DNA of 51,561 bases, taken from positions 1-51,561 of the forward strand of contig CAMDKY010000009.1 in assembly GCA_945901245.1 (NCBI GenBank), read 5' to 3'. The DNA comes from Polynucleobacter meluiroseus (GTDB lineage: Bacteria > Pseudomonadota > Gammaproteobacteria > Burkholderiales > Burkholderiaceae). Position numbers and translations under genes: made by a program. The notes under the pieces are model-generated. The model searched no databases, was not told the origin of the DNA, and worked only from the letters and a program-made list of their open reading frames with translations. Shown here in pieces: positions 34,265 through 42,352 of the stretch (the first letter of the stretch is position 1; every line of letters begins with the position of its first letter).

Positions 34265-34302
34265 GAAACTCATTCAGCCCTCATTCCTTTTAACCGAATT
34301 GT

Positions 34303-34336
34303 GTGTCAAAACAGTGTCACACAAAGCAGTTAAATT
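34303..34336 (+). promoter_or_regulatory. Candidate Pho box plus -10 in front of ppk2
   Basis: GTGTCAAAACAGTGTCAC (34303-34320) has two perfect TGTCA half-sites exactly 11 bp apart (34304 and 34315) and matches 12 of 18 consensus positions. Ten bases later is TAAATT (34331-34336) as -10, the classical spacing. The ppk2 start is 26 bp further. Confidence 0.5.
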
Positions 34337-34362
34337 AAGAATATTCAGCAGAGGAAGATCAA

Positions 34363-35268
34363 TTGGCCATCAATCAGGAAGAACTAGCGGAGTGGTATAA
34401 GCGGGCTCAAGAAGAAATTCTGGACGACCTGGATGAAGAGCTTGAGCTGGAAATGGATGATCTGCGCTTAAGCGATGACGGCGACTCCCCGAATGCCCTC
34501 AATCGCCAAGTTTATTTTCGTGAGTTGTTTCGCTTGCAAAAAGAACTCATCAAGTTGCAAGACTGGGTGGTTCACAAAAAGCTCAAAGTGGTTGTCTTAT
34601 TCGAAGGACGTGATTCAGCTGGCAAGGGCGGCGCCATTAAGCGCATTACGCAGCGCCTCAATCCCCGTGTTTGCCGAGTAGTGGCGCTTACGGCACCCTC
34701 TGAGCGTGAGAAGACCCAATGGTACTTTCAGCGCTACATTGCTAACCTTCCTGCTGCCGGTGAAATTGTATTATTCGATCGCAGTTGGTACAACCGGGCG
34801 GGTGTTGAAAAAGTGATGGGGTTTTGCAGTGATGCGGAATACCACGAGTTCCTTAATACGGTGCCTGAGTTTGAAAAAATGATCATCCGCTCCGGAATTA
34901 TCTTAATTAAATACTGGTTCTCGATTTCCGACGAAGAGCAATACAACCGCTTTACGCAGCGCATTCATGATCCATTAAAGCAATGGAAGTTAAGTCCGAT
35001 GGATTTAGAGTCACGCCGCCGTTGGGAAGACTACACCAAAGCCAAAGAGATGATGCTGGAGAAGACCCATATTCCAGAGGCGCCTTGGTGGGTGGTGGCT
35101 GCCAATGATAAAAAGCGCGCGCGCCTCAATTGTATTCAGCATTTACTCTCGCAAATTCCGCATCAAGAAATCGATCACCCTGCGGTTATCTTGCCGAAGC
35201 GCGTTCACAACCCAGACTACCACCGGGGCCCCGTTCCCAAAGAAATGTACGTCCCCGACGTCTATTAG
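34363..35268 (+). CDS. ppk2: Polyphosphate kinase 2 (PPK2)
   Basis: Uses polyphosphate to phosphorylate nucleoside mono- or diphosphates (or the reverse). The 301-residue protein has the PPK2 Walker A EGRDSAGKGG (81-90), lid wording APSEREKTQWYFQRYI and Walker B VLFDRSWYNRAGVE (Asp139). The N-terminal 45 residues are highly acidic (DDLDEELELEMDD). Start is TTG 34363 with GAGGAAG six bases before; no better ATG exists. Class I versus class III (NDP or NMP preference) cannot be fixed from motif alone. Confidence 0.92.
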   Translation: MAINQEELAEWYKRAQEEILDDLDEELELEMDDLRLSDDGDSPNALNRQVYFRELFRLQKELIKLQDWVVHKKLKVVVLFEGRDSAGKGGAIKRITQRLNPRVCRVVALTAPSEREKTQWYFQRYIANLPAAGEIVLFDRSWYNRAGVEKVMGFCSDAEYHEFLNTVPEFEKMIIRSGIILIKYWFSISDEEQYNRFTQRIHDPLKQWKLSPMDLESRRRWEDYTKAKEMMLEKTHIPEAPWWVVAANDKKRARLNCIQHLLSQIPHQEIDHPAVILPKRVHNPDYHRGPVPKEMYVPDVY

Positions 35269-35373
35269 AGCCGTCCTTTTGCTGGGAGCAACATGATTTG
35301 TTGCCCGTCACACGAAGCAGCCCATTGTTTGGTATAACTCCAGCTTACCACGCACTTGCAGGATTTGCTTTTC

Positions 35374-36792
35374 ATGCCACAAACCGATTCGGTCTTTGCC
35401 TTTGTTGATATTGAGACCACGGGCTCACGGGCAGAGCTTGATCGCATTACCGAAATTGGCATTCTGACCCTAGACCCGGATGGCATCTCGGAATGGTCGC
35501 GCTTAGTCAATCCAGAAACCTACATTCCCAAGAACATTCAAAACCTCACCGGCATTACTCCTGAGATGGTGGCAAGCCAGCCGACCTTTAGCGAGATGGC
35601 GCATGCCCTCTACATGGAACTCAAGGACAAGGTATTCATTGCCCACAATGCCCGCTTTGATTACAGCTTTATTAAGGCCGAGTTCAAAAAAGTAGGAATT
35701 GATTTTTCACCCAAAGTACTGTGTACTGTGAAGTTATCGCGGCGCCTATTTCCTTACCAAGCGCGCCACAATCTAGATACCCTCATCGCGGTGCATGGCT
35801 TGCAGGTGGCTAATCGCCACCGCGCGCTGGATGATGCCAAATTGCTGTATGACTTTTGGCAAGAATGCACACGCTTATTTGGTCAGACGCGTTTGTTCGA
35901 GGAGGTCGATTATTTACTCGGTAGCGCTAGTTTGCCAGTGCATATTGATAAAGCATTGGTCGAAGAAATCCCCAATCGACCTGGCGTCTATCTTTTTTAT
36001 GCAGAAAATCGCCAGCCCCTCTACATCGGTAAGAGCATCGATTTGCAAGCGCGTGTGAAAGGGCACTTTCATGCTGCGCTGTCTAAGCGTAAAGAAATGA
36101 AACTGGCATTGCAAGTACGTGACATTGATTGGATTGAAACTGCGGGTGAGTTTGGTGCACTGCTACTCGAGTCGCGCCTAATTAAAGAAAAGCTTCCAAG
36201 CCTCAACGTTAAGTTGCGGCGCTCGAAAGATTTGTGCGCATGGCAGCTATCGGAATCGGGCGATCACATTCAAGTGCAATTAGTGAATCACCAGGACTTA
36301 CAACCGGGTAAGCAAGATAATCTGTATGGTCTTTTCTACAATAAACGGGAGGCACTTGCGAGCTTGCAATCGATTGCTAAAAAGAACCAATTGTGTGAAG
36401 CCATCTTGGGATTAGAAAAACGACAGGCACAGGCAGCTTGTTTTGGTTTTCATGTGAAGCAATGCAACGGCGCTTGCATCGGTACAGAGTCAGCACAGAT
36501 TCATAATCTGCGGGTAAAAACGGCACTGCTCAAGCTAAAAGTGGCTTCATGGCCCTACAAAGGTGCTATAGCAATACAGGAGGGGGATGATTTGCATCTG
36601 TTTGATCATTGGTGTTATTTGGGTACCGCCGCAAATGATGGTGAAGTCGACGAGCTGCTACGTGAGCAGCGGCCTGAGTTTGATCTAGATATATATAAGC
36701 TGATGCGCAAAACTCTTAAGAAATCAAAGGACTTGGGCCTACGCATTACTACCCTTCCAGCCGCCCAAGCTCAGCTCCAGGCGATAGATTAG
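35374..36792 (+). CDS. DEDDh exonuclease fused to GIY-YIG (UvrC/Cho-like) endonuclease domain
   Basis: Two-domain nuclease, 472 residues. The N-terminus (about 7-170) is a DnaQ-like 3'-5' exonuclease: FAFVDIETTGS, IAHNARFDYSFI and HRALDDAKLLYDFW supply the acidic residues and His. From about 200 comes a GIY-YIG module, NRPGVYLFYAENRQPLYIGK, as in UvrC and Cho, then a C-terminal region with CFGFHVKQCNGAC. The combination is a known family, often called DNA polymerase III epsilon-like, probably in DNA repair. ATG 35374 was preferred to the in-frame TTG 35356. Confidence 0.85.
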   Translation: MPQTDSVFAFVDIETTGSRAELDRITEIGILTLDPDGISEWSRLVNPETYIPKNIQNLTGITPEMVASQPTFSEMAHALYMELKDKVFIAHNARFDYSFIKAEFKKVGIDFSPKVLCTVKLSRRLFPYQARHNLDTLIAVHGLQVANRHRALDDAKLLYDFWQECTRLFGQTRLFEEVDYLLGSASLPVHIDKALVEEIPNRPGVYLFYAENRQPLYIGKSIDLQARVKGHFHAALSKRKEMKLALQVRDIDWIETAGEFGALLLESRLIKEKLPSLNVKLRRSKDLCAWQLSESGDHIQVQLVNHQDLQPGKQDNLYGLFYNKREALASLQSIAKKNQLCEAILGLEKRQAQAACFGFHVKQCNGACIGTESAQIHNLRVKTALLKLKVASWPYKGAIAIQEGDDLHLFDHWCYLGTAANDGEVDELLREQRPEFDLDIYKLMRKTLKKSKDLGLRITTLPAAQAQLQAID

Positions 36793-36881
36793 GCTTAAAC
36801 GGTACTTTACTAGGGTAACTACCGTTTCCCCTTTAGGAAAAAATTGCGACTATGAAAGTCCATTCTTCCCAAGGAGCATTC

Positions 36882-37889
36882 ATGACGCACTCGATTAAAC
36901 GCACCGCGCTGTTCACCGCCATTGCCCTAGGCGTTGCCGGCTTTGCTGCGAGCCCCGCTTTGGCGTGGGAACCGACAAAACCTGTAGAACTCGTGATTCC
37001 CGCTGGTACTGGCGGCGGCGCCGACCAGATGGCCCGCATGATCCAGGGCATCGTCACCAAGAACAACCTGATGAAGCAGTCCATCATCCCCGTCAATAAA
37101 GCGGCCGGTGCCGGTGCTGAAGGCTTTTTATACGTGAAAGAGTCCCGCGGCGATCCCCATAAGCTCGTGATTAGCTTATCCAACCTCTTTACCACCCCTT
37201 TAGCCACGGGCGTGCCGTTTTCCTATAAAGACATGACTCCGGTTGCGATGCTGGCCTTAGATCAGTTCGTTTTGTGGACCAATGCCGATAAGCCCTATAA
37301 AACCGCCAAAGAGTACATTGATGCGGCGAAAGCCGCTGGCCCCAATAAGTTCAAGATGGCCGGTACCGGCTCACGCCAAGAAGACCAGATCATTACCGTT
37401 GCTCTGGAAAAAGCCACTGGCACCAAGTTCATCTACGTGCCCTTTGCAGGGGGTGGCGCAGTAGCGGTGCAGCTCGTTGGTAACCACGTCGACTCCACCG
37501 TCAATAACCCCATTGAAGCGGTAGCCCAGTGGCGCGCCGGTAAATTACGGGCCCAGTGCGTGTTTGACGACACCCGTATGCCTTACAAAGAAAAGATCAC
37601 CGCGACCCAGTCCTGGAATGACATCCCCACCTGCAAAGAAGTGGGCGTGCCCACTGACTACGTGATGCTGCGTGGCATCTTCATGGCCCCCGGCGTGACC
37701 CCAGCCCAAGTGACCTACTACGTTGACCTCTTTAAGAAAGTCATTGCCACCCCCGAGTGGAAGAAGTTCATGGTCGATGGCGCCTTTAACCAAACCTTCA
37801 TGAGCGGTAAAGAGTTTGATAAGTGGCTTGACGCCAATGCCGCCCTGCACAAGCAGCTGATGCAAGAGTCAGGGTTTATTGCGAAGTAA
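36882..37889 (+). CDS. Tripartite tricarboxylate transporter solute-binding protein (Bug/TctC family)
   Basis: Periplasmic binding protein for carboxylates or similar small molecules. The start at 36882 has a textbook AAGGAG six bases upstream and begins a signal peptide (TALFTAIALGVAGFAASPALA-WEP); an in-frame ATG 10 codons upstream lacks this. Motifs: VELVIPAGTGGGADQMARMI and YVPFAGGGAVAVQLVGNHVD. No TctA/TctB membrane genes are near, so it is an orphan, common in Burkholderiales. Codon choice (GCC, ACC, AAG, CTG) is noticeably more C-ending than in neighbours, consistent with high expression. A strong terminator follows. Confidence 0.9.
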   Translation: MTHSIKRTALFTAIALGVAGFAASPALAWEPTKPVELVIPAGTGGGADQMARMIQGIVTKNNLMKQSIIPVNKAAGAGAEGFLYVKESRGDPHKLVISLSNLFTTPLATGVPFSYKDMTPVAMLALDQFVLWTNADKPYKTAKEYIDAAKAAGPNKFKMAGTGSRQEDQIITVALEKATGTKFIYVPFAGGGAVAVQLVGNHVDSTVNNPIEAVAQWRAGKLRAQCVFDDTRMPYKEKITATQSWNDIPTCKEVGVPTDYVMLRGIFMAPGVTPAQVTYYVDLFKKVIATPEWKKFMVDGAFNQTFMSGKEFDKWLDANAALHKQLMQESGFIAK

Positions 37890-37931
37890 GTTCGTGTAGA
37901 TTCAGCGGCAGCAATGCTGACCCTATAAAGA

Positions 37932-37957
37932 GCGCCTGCTTAATGCAGGCGCTTTTT
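37932..37957 (+). terminator. Rho-independent terminator after the Bug gene
   Basis: Perfect stem GCGCCTGC (37932-37939) and GCAGGCGC (37945-37952), five-base loop, then TTTTT. It separates the binding-protein gene from the convergent LysR gene. Confidence 0.9.
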
Positions 37958-37971
37958 GTTTGGCATCAACA

Positions 37972-38886
37972 TTAAACACTGACTGCAGCAATTTGCTTGG
38001 CACGCATCGATTGCTTCAGGATCGACTGCACTAAAGGATGTTGTATGCGCTTCTCCGATCGAATCGCATAAAAATATTCATGAATGTCTTCGCATGCGCC
38101 AACCGGTTGAACCTGATAATGGTGTTCGAGTTCTGCGATTAAGATGGACGCCGCAGGAAAGACGCCGAAGCCACTCGAGCCAAAGGTGACCATCAAGGCG
38201 TTGTCCTCGAACTCACCGACGATGTTGGGTGTAATGCCGAGCTTCTCAAACCACAGATCCAGCTTAAAGCGAACCGTAGAATGGTAGGTTGGCATGATGA
38301 CCGGAATGCTTGCAAGGCTGTACGGAAAATTTTGCCTCGCCTCTGCTAATAATTCTGCCGATGCAAGCCATGAAATGGGTGAGTGACCAAGCTCTTGGCT
38401 ATACAAGCTCATATTCTTATTGATTGGAGCAGGGCGGTCAGCAAAGACCAAGTCCAATCGATGCAAAGCCAGATCAGCCAGCAAATCATCGAATTCCCCC
38501 TCGTGGCAAATCAGTTGTATTTGTTGCTCATGGATAACGCCATCAAGTAGCTCTTTGCTGACCAGCTTAGGTAGGCCATCCGCAACTCCCAGTGCCAGTC
38601 GATTGCGCGGGGTAGCGGCAGAGCCGCTCACAATGCTGGGAAGTTTTTCGCCGATTTGAAAGATTTGATCTGCCAACTTCATCGCCGAAAAGCCAGCATC
38701 GGTTAGGGCCAGCCCCCGGCCAGCCGGTTTAAATAAAAGGTGACCTAAATCCTTTTCAAGCTCATGGACTTGCGTACTCACGGTCTGAACCGCTATATTG
38801 AGCCTATTGGCAGCTTTGGTCATGCTGCCTTCCTTGGCCACTACCCAAAAGTAGTGCAAGTGCCTGTAATTAAAAGGTTGTGTCAT
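37972..38886 (-). CDS. nhaR: LysR-family regulator, NhaR-like
   Basis: DNA-binding regulator, 304 residues: N-terminal winged helix (FNYRHLHYFWVVAKEGSMTK, AVQTVSTQVHELEKDLG) and a periplasmic-binding-like effector domain. FNYRHLHYFW and LFKPAGRGLALTDAG match the NhaR branch, which answers sodium/alkaline stress in enterobacteria. No antiporter gene is adjacent, so the target is unknown. The gene is divergent from the Rrf2 regulator, 153 bp apart. Confidence 0.78.
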   Translation of the reverse strand: MTQPFNYRHLHYFWVVAKEGSMTKAANRLNIAVQTVSTQVHELEKDLGHLLFKPAGRGLALTDAGFSAMKLADQIFQIGEKLPSIVSGSAATPRNRLALGVADGLPKLVSKELLDGVIHEQQIQLICHEGEFDDLLADLALHRLDLVFADRPAPINKNMSLYSQELGHSPISWLASAELLAEARQNFPYSLASIPVIMPTYHSTVRFKLDLWFEKLGITPNIVGEFEDNALMVTFGSSGFGVFPAASILIAELEHHYQVQPVGACEDIHEYFYAIRSEKRIQHPLVQSILKQSMRAKQIAAVSV

Positions 38887-39039
38887 AAGCAGCTAGCCTG
38901 TATTTTGAAGGTATTGATGCTTTGATTCTACAATAACATTCAGTTAATAACGAAAATATATTACCTAATTATCTACTTTTTAATGAATGATTTTAGCGCT
39001 ATATTTAGCTCATCATGACAGAGATGGAGTAAATGAATT

Positions 39040-39603
39040 ATGAAAATCACCACGAAAAGTCGTTATGCGGTTGAAGCCTTGGTTAGTTTGGCAAGCCAAT
39101 CCCAAGGTAAGTACGCCATTAACTTGCAAAACATCAGCAAGCAGACCGATATTTCAGTCTCTTATCTGGAGCAGATTTTTAGTAATCTGAAAACGGCCGA
39201 GCTAATTGATAGCCACAAAGGACCAGGTGGTGGCTATTGGTTAACCCGTCCGCCGGAAGCAGTATCGATAGGCGACATCATGCGCGCAGTTGATCAGGGC
39301 AAGGGTTCTGCGACGGATGGCCTGGATGGGGAGATTTGGCGCGACTTAGCCATCAAGATGGAGTCGTATATGGATTCGATCTCATTGGCGACCCTAATAC
39401 CGCCAAGTAGCAACAACCCAGACTTGCCTGATGCAAACTTGATTCACAAAAAAGTGGATCAAAAAAAGGCCAAGAAGATGCTCAGCAATCTAAAGCCAAT
39501 GATTGCTCAATCACCCAAGCGCATGGCCATAGACATTGGTAGTATCGCGAATTCGGTGTTTAGCTGGGGCGGTCAGCTGAACAGTAAGGCGCTTAAGACC
39601 TGA
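39040..39603 (+). CDS. Rrf2-family regulator without cysteines
   Basis: A 187-residue winged-helix regulator: KITTKSRYAVEALVSLASQ, TDISVSYLEQIFSNLK and HKGPGGGYWLTRP are the Rrf2/IscR DNA-binding core. The region that in IscR holds three Fe-S cysteines (about 90-106) reads MRAVDQGKGSATDGLDGEIW with none, and the whole protein has no cysteine, so it cannot carry a Cys-ligated cluster. No isc or nif genes lie near. Its signal and target are unknown. It is longer than IscR by about 25 residues at the C-terminus. Confidence 0.8.
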   Translation: MKITTKSRYAVEALVSLASQSQGKYAINLQNISKQTDISVSYLEQIFSNLKTAELIDSHKGPGGGYWLTRPPEAVSIGDIMRAVDQGKGSATDGLDGEIWRDLAIKMESYMDSISLATLIPPSSNNPDLPDANLIHKKVDQKKAKKMLSNLKPMIAQSPKRMAIDIGSIANSVFSWGGQLNSKALKT

Positions 39604-39625
39604 ACCCTTATTTGGGTCAATTCAG

Positions 39626-39653
39626 GGGCTATGCATTGTCATAGCCCTTTTTT
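39626..39653 (+). terminator. Rho-independent terminator after the Rrf2 gene
   Basis: GGGCTATG (39626-39633) pairs with CATAGCCC (39640-39647), followed by six T. It insulates the regulator from the arsenic operon. Confidence 0.88.
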
Positions 39654-39662
39654 ATGGATTGT

Positions 39663-39701
39663 CATATTTTCGTAATATATTTCCATTATTATCGAAATAT
39701 G
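39663..39701 (+). promoter_or_regulatory. Candidate ArsR operator
   Basis: CATATTTTCG (39663) faces CGAAATATG (39693-39701), an almost perfect inverted repeat around a 20-bp A/T-rich centre. The right arm includes the arsR start codon, so bound ArsR would cover promoter and start. No ribosome site precedes the start. Confidence 0.5.
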
Positions 39702-40028
39702 AAAAATAGTGATGTTGTTTCCGCCTTTTTAGCCCTTGGCCAAGATTCTAGGCTCAATGTCTTTCGCCTCATCGTGCAGAAAGGGGATGTTGGACTAACC
39801 CCAACACAAATCCATGAAATGCTGGGTATTCCCAATGCCACCTTGAGCTTTCATTTGAAGGAATTAATGCAGGCCAAGCTCATTACGCAGGAACGCCAGA
39901 GCCGCAATTTAATTTACAGGCCAAACGCAGTGCATACCAATGCCTTGGTCGAATTTCTATTGGATAACTGCTGCGGCGGTCAACCCTGTCTTCCCCAATC
40001 CCTCACTCGAAAGGCAAAAGCACCATGA
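39699..40028 (+). CDS. arsR: Arsenic-responsive repressor ArsR
   Basis: ArsR/SmtB repressor, 109 residues from ATG 39699; an ATG at 39654 in the terminator T-run gives an unlikely extension. Winged helix: LTPTQIHEMLGIPNATLSFH with recognition helix, then ERQSRNLIYRPN. It lacks the N-terminal ELCVC-type site of E. coli ArsR but has Cys91, Cys92 and Cys97 (DNCCGGQPC) at the C-terminus, like the Acidithiobacillus type, which binds arsenite there. The stop overlaps arsC by 4 bp. Confidence 0.92.
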   Translation: MKNSDVVSAFLALGQDSRLNVFRLIVQKGDVGLTPTQIHEMLGIPNATLSFHLKELMQAKLITQERQSRNLIYRPNAVHTNALVEFLLDNCCGGQPCLPQSLTRKAKAP

Positions 40029-40513
40029 AGCCATACAACATATTATTTTTATGCACCCACAATTCGGCGCGCTCTATTTTGGGTGAGGCCTTAGCTTCAA
40101 CCCATCCGAGCGGCCGCTTTACCGGCTATTCTGCAGGGTCTACGCCGGCCACCCAGATCAATCCCTTTGCTATAGAAATGATTCAAGACATGGGATATGA
40201 CACCAGCAAATTACGCTCTAAAAATTGGGATGAATTTGCTTTGCCCGATGCCCCCAAAATGGAATTCATCATTACGTTATGCGATATCGCGGCTGGTGAA
40301 ATTTGCCCAGTCTGGCCTGGTAATCCTGCAACGGCCCACTGGGGCTTTCCTGATCCTGCGCAATTGAGCGGTACGGATGACGATAAACGCAGAGCGATCC
40401 GTGATGTCATGATTGGCCTTAATAAGCGCATTGATATGTTAAGTGCTTTACCAATCGAAAAGCTCGACGCGCTCAGTCTTCAAAACGAACTCAACAAATT
40501 AGCTAAGATCTAA
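40025..40513 (+). CDS. arsC: Arsenate reductase ArsC, low-molecular-weight phosphatase type
   Basis: Reduces arsenate to arsenite through a cysteine relay. The 162-residue protein has the P-loop LCTHNSARS (Cys10, Arg16) and further cysteines at 86 ([11 protein letters not shown]) and 94 (EICPVWPG) in the positions used for the disulfide cascade in thioredoxin-coupled enzymes; [11 protein letters not shown] follows. Overlaps arsR and is 2 bp from acr3, so a single operon. Confidence 0.93.
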   Translation: MKPYNILFLCTHNSARSILGEALASTHPSGRFTGYSAGSTPATQINPFAIEMIQDMGYDTSKLRSKNWDEFALPDAPKMEFIITLCDIAAGEICPVWPGNPATAHWGFPDPAQLSGTDDDKRRAIRDVMIGLNKRIDMLSALPIEKLDALSLQNELNKLAKI

Positions 40514-40515
40514 TT

Positions 40516-41526
40516 GTGGGCTTGTTTGAGCGGTTTTTAACCGTATGGGTTGGTCTGGGTATTGCTGCTGGCGTCGTGCTGGGTTTGCTCATTCCTGGGG
40601 TGTTTCAGGCGATTGCGCTGATGGAGTTTGCGCACGTCAACTTAGTGGTTGCTGTACTGATTTGGATCATGATTTACCCGATGATGATTCAAATTGATTG
40701 GAGCGCCGTTAAAGACGTGCACAAAAAACCCCAGGGTTTGATTTTGACTTTGGTAATCAATTGGTTAGTCAAGCCATTTACGATGGCTGCATTGGGCGTG
40801 CTCTTTTTTCAGTACATCTTTGCCCCCTTGGTTGATCCCCAGTCGGCGCAGGAGTATATCGCCGGCATGATTTTATTGGGCGTTGCACCGTGCACTGCGA
40901 TGGTATTTGTCTGGAGCCAATTGGTAAAGGGCGATGCGAATTACACCTTAGTGCAGGTATCAGTCAACGATCTCATTATGGTAGTTGCCTTTGCCCCAAT
41001 TGCTGCCTTTCTATTGGGCGTCACCGATGTAACGGTGCCCTGGGAAACCCTGCTCATATCGACTGTTTTGTATGTCGTCTTGCCCCTCATTGCGGGTATT
41101 GCTACCCGATTTGGGTTGGCTAAGCGCTCACCCGATGCGGTAGGGCAGTTTGTTGCTAAGCTTAAGCCTTGGTCGATTGTGGGTTTGATTGCAACCGTCG
41201 TGCTGCTGTTTGGCTTTCAGGCAAATACCATCATTGAAAAGCCCCTTATCATCGTCTTAATTGCCATTCCTTTAGTATTGCAAACCTATGGCATCTTCTT
41301 CATTAGTTGGTGGGCAGCCAAGCGACTTAAATTGCCCCACAACGTGGCTGGTCCAGCGTGTTTGATTGGCACATCCAACTTTTTTGAACTAGCTGTCGCA
41401 GTAGCCATTTCCTTGTTCGGACTCAATTCAGGCGCTGCCTTAGCTACGGTAGTAGGCGTCTTGGTTGAGGTGCCGGTCATGCTCTCCCTCGTGGCGATGG
41501 TGAATAAGTGGCGACCAGCACAGTAA
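40516..41526 (+). CDS. acr3: Arsenite efflux permease Acr3
   Basis: Inner-membrane arsenite extruder of the BART superfamily, 336 residues with about ten helices. Diagnostic wording: [35 protein letters not shown] with the essential cysteine, and [19 protein letters not shown]. It is Acr3, not the ArsB antiporter. Start GTG 40516 lies 2 bp behind arsC. Confidence 0.95.
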   Translation: MGLFERFLTVWVGLGIAAGVVLGLLIPGVFQAIALMEFAHVNLVVAVLIWIMIYPMMIQIDWSAVKDVHKKPQGLILTLVINWLVKPFTMAALGVLFFQYIFAPLVDPQSAQEYIAGMILLGVAPCTAMVFVWSQLVKGDANYTLVQVSVNDLIMVVAFAPIAAFLLGVTDVTVPWETLLISTVLYVVLPLIAGIATRFGLAKRSPDAVGQFVAKLKPWSIVGLIATVVLLFGFQANTIIEKPLIIVLIAIPLVLQTYGIFFISWWAAKRLKLPHNVAGPACLIGTSNFFELAVAVAISLFGLNSGAALATVVGVLVEVPVMLSLVAMVNKWRPAQ

Positions 41527-41552
41527 ACTGTGCACTCATTACAATTAGTACC

Positions 41553-42281
41553 ATGAACTCATTTGACTCCATTACGGCGGCTGATCTGCCGCAGCTCGAT
41601 GGAGCTAGCTTTGTTATTCCGAATGCGGCGCAATTGCTGTGCCCACCACTAACGCATGCGCCACGTTTTTTATTGCTTTACGGATCGGTGCGTACGCGTT
41701 CATTCAGTCGGCTGCTCACGGAAGAGGCGGCTCGTATCCTCACTGTAATGGGTGGAGAGGTCAAGATTTTTAATCCAAGTGGTATGCCTTTACCTGATGA
41801 CGCACCTGAAACTCATCCGAAAGTAGTTGAACTGCGTAGCCTGAGTGAATGGGCCGAAGGCATGGTCTGGTGCTCACCCGAACGCCATGGTGCGATGACC
41901 GGTATTCTGAAAGCGCAAATCGATTGGATTCCGCTAACGATTGGAGCCGTTCGCCCAACCCAAGGTAAGACCTTGGCTTTGATGCAAGTCTGCGGCGGCT
42001 CGCAATCGTTTAATGCAGTTAATCAGATGCGCGTTCTGGGCCGTTGGATGCGCATGATCACCATTCCGAATCAATCTTCGGTAGCCAAAACCTTCTTGGA
42101 ATTTGATGAGCACGACCGTATGAAACCCTTTGCTTACTTTGACCGGGTAGTCGATGTGCTGGAAGAGCTCTATAAATTTACCTTACTCACCCGCGGCCAT
42201 TCTGAGTATTTGGTCGACCGTTACAGTGAGCGTAAAGAAAATGCTGAAGCCTTGATGCAACGAGTCAATCAGCGCTCCTAA
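41553..42281 (+). CDS. arsH: ArsH, NADPH-dependent FMN reductase / organoarsenical oxidase
   Basis: Flavodoxin-like enzyme that oxidises trivalent methyl- and aryl-arsenicals. Of 242 residues, [13 protein letters not shown] is the FMN phosphate loop, [20 protein letters not shown] the flavin/tetramer region, and [20 protein letters not shown] the ArsH signature; ArsH members are longer than ordinary FMN reductases, as here. ATG 41553 was chosen; a GTG at 41508 inside acr3 gives an unconvincing extension. Last gene of the ars operon. Confidence 0.92.
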   Translation: MNSFDSITAADLPQLDGASFVIPNAAQLLCPPLTHAPRFLLLYGSVRTRSFSRLLTEEAARILTVMGGEVKIFNPSGMPLPDDAPETHPKVVELRSLSEWAEGMVWCSPERHGAMTGILKAQIDWIPLTIGAVRPTQGKTLALMQVCGGSQSFNAVNQMRVLGRWMRMITIPNQSSVAKTFLEFDEHDRMKPFAYFDRVVDVLEELYKFTLLTRGHSEYLVDRYSERKENAEALMQRVNQRS

Positions 42282-42352
42282 CTCGACTGTTTAAGCGTAA
42301 GCCAAAATTCATGACAAAATAAGAGCTTACTTGGATTAGAGGGGCTTTTATC

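Noticed and set aside
40516-41526. ArsB-type arsenite antiporter
   Set aside because: The sequence has Acr3 signatures ([11 protein letters not shown]) and about ten helices, not the twelve-helix ArsB fold.
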